DNA of 8,298 nt from Pseudomonadota bacterium (lineage in GTDB: Bacteria; Pseudomonadota; Alphaproteobacteria; Sphingomonadales; Sphingomonadaceae). A program made the translations under genes and the position numbers. Under the pieces are notes generated by a model. It ran no database searches. It worked only from the letters and a program-made list of their open reading frames with translations, and was not told the DNA's origin. How positions within the stretch are numbered: the stretch's first letter is position 1; each line of letters starts with the position of its first letter. Shown one piece after another: positions 6,683 to 8,298 of this stretch. The stretch spans positions 1 to 8,298 of the forward strand of contig JARXKO010000062.1 in assembly GCA_030271595.1 (NCBI GenBank). The letters run 5' to 3'.

Positions 6683-7120
6683 TCAGAAGCGGTCGAGGAG
6701 GCGGTCGACGGTATCCTCGGCGGATTTCCGCTTGGCCTTGGTGGCCTTGCCCTTGCCGCGAGTGGCGTCGGTTTTCGCCTGTTTTTCGAGGGCGGAGCGG
6801 ATGAGTTCGATCTGCCGGTCGCTCAAATGCTCGATGCCGATGAATTGGTTGCGGGCATCGCCGACCGCGCGCAACAGCTCGTCGAGCTTGGCCTGGATCG
6901 CGCCGCCGTCGCGGTTCTGGCTGTTCTGGATCAGGAACACCATCAGGAAGGTGATGATCGTCGTCCCGGTATTGATGATCAGCTGCCAGGTGTTCGAATA
7001 ATCGAAGATCGGTCCGGTCACCGCCCACACGGCGATCACTCCAAGCGCGGTCAGAAATGCCAGAGGCTGGCCGGCGGCGGCCGAAATCGCCGACGAAATG
7101 CGGGTGAAAAAACGATCCAT
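6683..7120 (-). CDS. Low-affinity iron permease family membrane protein
   Basis: This is a 145-residue inner-membrane protein with two predicted helices, about residues 19-39 and 47-66. The conserved NTGTTIITFLMVFLIQNSQNRD segment (50-71) identifies the short bacterial members of the low-affinity Fe(II) permease family (PF04120). The family name comes from fungal transporters. A two-helix protein would have to form oligomers to make a channel, so iron transport is not established for this form. After the membrane part come KLDELLRAV and a cytoplasmic helix, and then a Lys-rich tail with KGKATKAKRK near 123-132. I chose the ATG at 7120, where the conserved MDRFFTR start lies. A GTG at 7174, one base after the upstream acetyltransferase stop, is in frame and would add 18 residues; it is less likely. 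The gene is probably co-transcribed with the acetyltransferase gene. Confidence 0.82.
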   Translation of the reverse strand: MDRFFTRISSAISAAAGQPLAFLTALGVIAVWAVTGPIFDYSNTWQLIINTGTTIITFLMVFLIQNSQNRDGGAIQAKLDELLRAVGDARNQFIGIEHLSDRQIELIRSALEKQAKTDATRGKGKATKAKRKSAEDTVDRLLDRF

Positions 7121-7175
7121 TGGCCTGCAACGCCTTTGTGCCGGGATGGTGCCATGAACCGTCATTGCATCCACT

Positions 7176-7727
7176 TCACGCCGCCAGCGCTTCGTCCACC
7201 TCGCTCTCCACCTCGGCCAAGAGGTCGAGCCGCATCAGCCGCGCCGGCGAGTCGGTCTCGCGGGCACAGCTGAAGCGGGGAGCGATGAGCCCGGTCGCGG
7301 CGAAGCCGAGCTTTTCGAGCACCCGGCCCGAGGCGGGATTGTCGATGAAGTGCGCGCCCTCGAGGCGCTTGAGGCCAAGCGTACGGGCGATGTCGACCAG
7401 CGCCGTGCAAGCCTCGGTCGCAATGCCGCGGCCCCAACTGTCGCGGGTCACCCAATAGCCCATCTCGACTGCTCCCGAGGCCCGCCGGCCAAGGCCGCAG
7501 GCACCGACCAGCCGGGGCGGGCCGCCGCTGCGCTCGAAGATCACAAGCGTCGGCAGGATGGGGTCGCGCGGGGTCGCCAGAAAGGCTTCGGCGTCGCGCA
7601 TGCGATAGGGCCACGGAGCGCTCGCCAGATGGCGGACGATGGCGATATCGGCGATCGCGGCGGCAAGTGCCGGCGCATCCTCGGCAAATCCGGGCCTCAA
7701 CAGCAATCTTGGCGTTCTCGCGAACAT
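7176..7727 (-). CDS. GNAT-family N-acetyltransferase, RimJ/RimL type
   Basis: This is a 183-residue acetyl-CoA-dependent N-acetyltransferase. The start RTPRLLLRP (4-12) is typical of the RimJ/RimL branch. Motif A with the acetyl-CoA pyrophosphate loop is GYWVTRDSWGRGIATEA (90-106), and motif B is NPASGRVLEKLGF (130-142). The substrate is unknown: it could be a ribosomal protein N-terminus, given the neighbouring ribosomal genes, or a small molecule. A GNAT gene between rpmA and obgE is common in alphaproteobacteria, so this is probably the ancestral position. The ATG at 7727 has AGGGAG (7740-7735) 7 nt upstream. It lies downstream of the rpmA terminator on the same strand, so it either has its own promoter or depends on readthrough. 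A GC-rich hairpin (7744-7764) precedes it. Confidence 0.88.
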   Translation of the reverse strand: MFARTPRLLLRPGFAEDAPALAAAIADIAIVRHLASAPWPYRMRDAEAFLATPRDPILPTLVIFERSGGPPRLVGACGLGRRASGAVEMGYWVTRDSWGRGIATEACTALVDIARTLGLKRLEGAHFIDNPASGRVLEKLGFAATGLIAPRFSCARETDSPARLMRLDLLAEVESEVDEALAA

Positions 7728-7743
7728 CTCCCAACTCCCTCGA

Positions 7744-7764
7744 GCGCGCCCCTAAGGGCGGCGC
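7744..7764 (-). repeat. GC-rich hairpin in the acetyltransferase leader
   Basis: GCGC-GCCC (7744-7751) and GGGC-G-GCGC (7756-7764) can pair with one bulged G around the 4-nt loop CTAA. On the minus strand it sits 16 nt upstream of the acetyltransferase start and directly before its Shine-Dalgarno. No T-run follows it, so it is not a terminator. It could shield the leader or affect translation. Confidence 0.35.
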
Positions 7765-7786
7765 GTTACAGTTTCGGGAGAAGGAT

Positions 7787-7823
7787 AAAGAAAAGGGGGC
7801 TGCCCTTTGCGGGGCGCCCCCTT
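7787..7823 (-). terminator. Intrinsic terminator of the rplU-rpmA transcript
   Basis: On the minus strand GGGGGC-GCCC (7821-7812) pairs with GGGC-A-GCCCCC (7805-7795) around the loop CGCAAA, with one bulged A. It is followed directly by TTTTCTTT (7794-7787). A 10-bp GC stem plus a T-rich tract is a classical Rho-independent terminator. The plus-strand reading has only a short, broken T-tract. The site lies about 76 nt after the rpmA stop and before the acetyltransferase gene. Confidence 0.88.
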
Positions 7824-7837
7824 CTCCCTTGTTGGTC

Positions 7838-7854
7838 TGATCCTAAGTGGATCA
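7838..7854 (-). repeat. Small hairpin between rpmA and its terminator
   Basis: TGATCC (7838-7843) and GGATCA (7849-7854) are perfect inverted arms with a 5-nt spacer. The hairpin would form in the 3' untranslated part of the rpmA messenger, upstream of the terminator. Its function is unknown; 3' mRNA stabilisation is one possibility. Confidence 0.4.
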
Positions 7855-7874
7855 CATCCAGGCCGCCCCTTGTG

Positions 7875-7899
7875 GGAACGGACCCGTTATGACCGTTCC
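7875..7899 (-). repeat. Hairpin at the rpmA stop codon
   Basis: GGAACGG (7875-7881) and CCGTTCC (7893-7899) are perfect 7-bp inverted arms with an 11-nt loop. The arm at 7893-7899 touches the last base of the rpmA TAG stop (7901-7899). It is the first of three hairpins in a row in the 3' region of the transcript. Confidence 0.4.
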
Positions 7900-8165
7900 T
7901 ATTTTGCTTCGTTCGCCGGCATAATATGGACGTACTTTCGGCCCAATTTGCCATCGCGAAACGCGACTTGACCGTCGGTCAATGCAAACAAGGTGTGATC
8001 CTTGCCCATGCCGACGTTCGAACCGGGGTGCCACTTGGTGCCGCGCTGACGCACGATGATGTTGCCGGCGCGAGCGGTTTCGCTGCCGAACTTCTTGACG
8101 CCGAGGCGCTTGCTTTCACTGTCGCGGCCGTTGCGTGACGATCCGCCTGCTTTTTTATGTGCCAT
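7899..8165 (-). CDS. rpmA: 50S ribosomal protein L27
   Basis: This is ribosomal protein L27, 88 residues, the usual length. It is a basic protein of the large subunit whose N-terminal arm reaches toward the peptidyl transferase centre. The start [19 protein letters not shown] and the core [20 protein letters not shown], followed by [17 protein letters not shown], are diagnostic. There is no extra cleaved N-terminal extension of the Firmicutes type. The ATG at 8165 comes 2 nt after the rplU stop (TAA-TC-ATG). Only a weak GAAGAAG-type site precedes it, inside the rplU tail, so translation is probably coupled to rplU. The transcript ends at the strong terminator downstream. Confidence 0.98.
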   Translation of the reverse strand: MAHKKAGGSSRNGRDSESKRLGVKKFGSETARAGNIIVRQRGTKWHPGSNVGMGKDHTLFALTDGQVAFRDGKLGRKYVHIMPANEAK

Positions 8166-8167
8166 GA

Positions 8168-8298
8168 TTACTTCTTCTTCGGAGACTTCTTGGCCGCGGC
8201 CTTAGCAGGTGCAGCATTTTTTGTCGCGGGCTTTTTTGCAGCCTTGGGCTCGGCGGCCTTGGCCGGAGCCTTGGCTGCGGCCTTTGGAGCGGGCTTGG
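8168..8298 (-). CDS. rplU: 50S ribosomal protein L21, C-terminal tail (cut by window edge)
   Basis: Only the last 42 codons are visible, read on the minus strand to the TAA at 8170-8168. All 42 residues are a low-complexity tail of Lys, Ala and Pro with repeated KAA, PAK and KKP units, ending SPKKK. The L21 core lies outside the window. The assignment comes from position, since rplU directly precedes rpmA in almost all bacteria, and from the fact that alphaproteobacterial L21 often carries such an extension. By sequence alone a histone H1-like or other Lys/Ala-rich protein would look the same. The tail resembles nucleic-acid-binding basic tails and may contact rRNA. Confidence 0.8.
   Translation of the reverse strand, partial: KPAPKAAAKAPAKAAEPKAAKKPATKNAAPAKAAAKKSPKKK

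Overview
The window looks like chromosomal DNA of a GC-rich alphaproteobacterium, most likely a sphingomonad (Sphingomonas or a close relative). The evidence is the high GC content, the typical ribosomal-protein gene order rplU-rpmA-(GNAT)-obgE, and a serine palmitoyltransferase gene with its own acyl carrier protein, which marks a sphingolipid-making bacterium. No species call is possible from this much sequence. Protein identities rest on recognising motifs by eye; no database search was run.

Right end (about 7728-8298, minus strand): the 3' end of rplU (L21, with a Lys/Ala/Pro-rich tail) is followed after 2 nt by rpmA (L27). Two small hairpins and a strong intrinsic terminator on the minus strand come next. 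A RimJ/RimL-type acetyltransferase gene follows, and then a small two-helix membrane protein of the low-affinity iron permease family (6683-7727).

Middle (2809-6679): this is an accessory block. A ferritin-like predicted metal-dependent hydrolase (plus strand) is divergent from a TetR regulator. The 49-nt gap between them carries most of a clean palindrome that covers the regulator's own start codon. Next to it are a cupin-domain lipoprotein and a large MFS transporter with two extra N-terminal membrane segments.

Left end (1-2676, minus strand): obgE is followed by a tightly packed run that I read as a sphingolipid module. It consists of a short-chain NAD(P)-dependent epimerase-like reductase (candidate ceramide reductase), a dedicated acyl carrier protein, and serine palmitoyltransferase (partial, cut by the window edge). 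The spacing (10 nt, 44 nt, 1 nt) and a Shine-Dalgarno sequence that overlaps the obgE stop suggest co-transcription and translational coupling. In this reading the ACP would carry the acyl chain, Spt would condense it with serine, and the reductase would act on the resulting keto-lipid.

No RNA gene, insertion sequence or CRISPR array was seen, and no gene-free stretch exceeds about 170 nt. Nothing here is clearly a wholly new system. The points most worth a second look are the obgE-linked sphingolipid module, the TetR/hydrolase operator, the atypical G4 motif of ObgE, and the nested RNA structure after rpmA.
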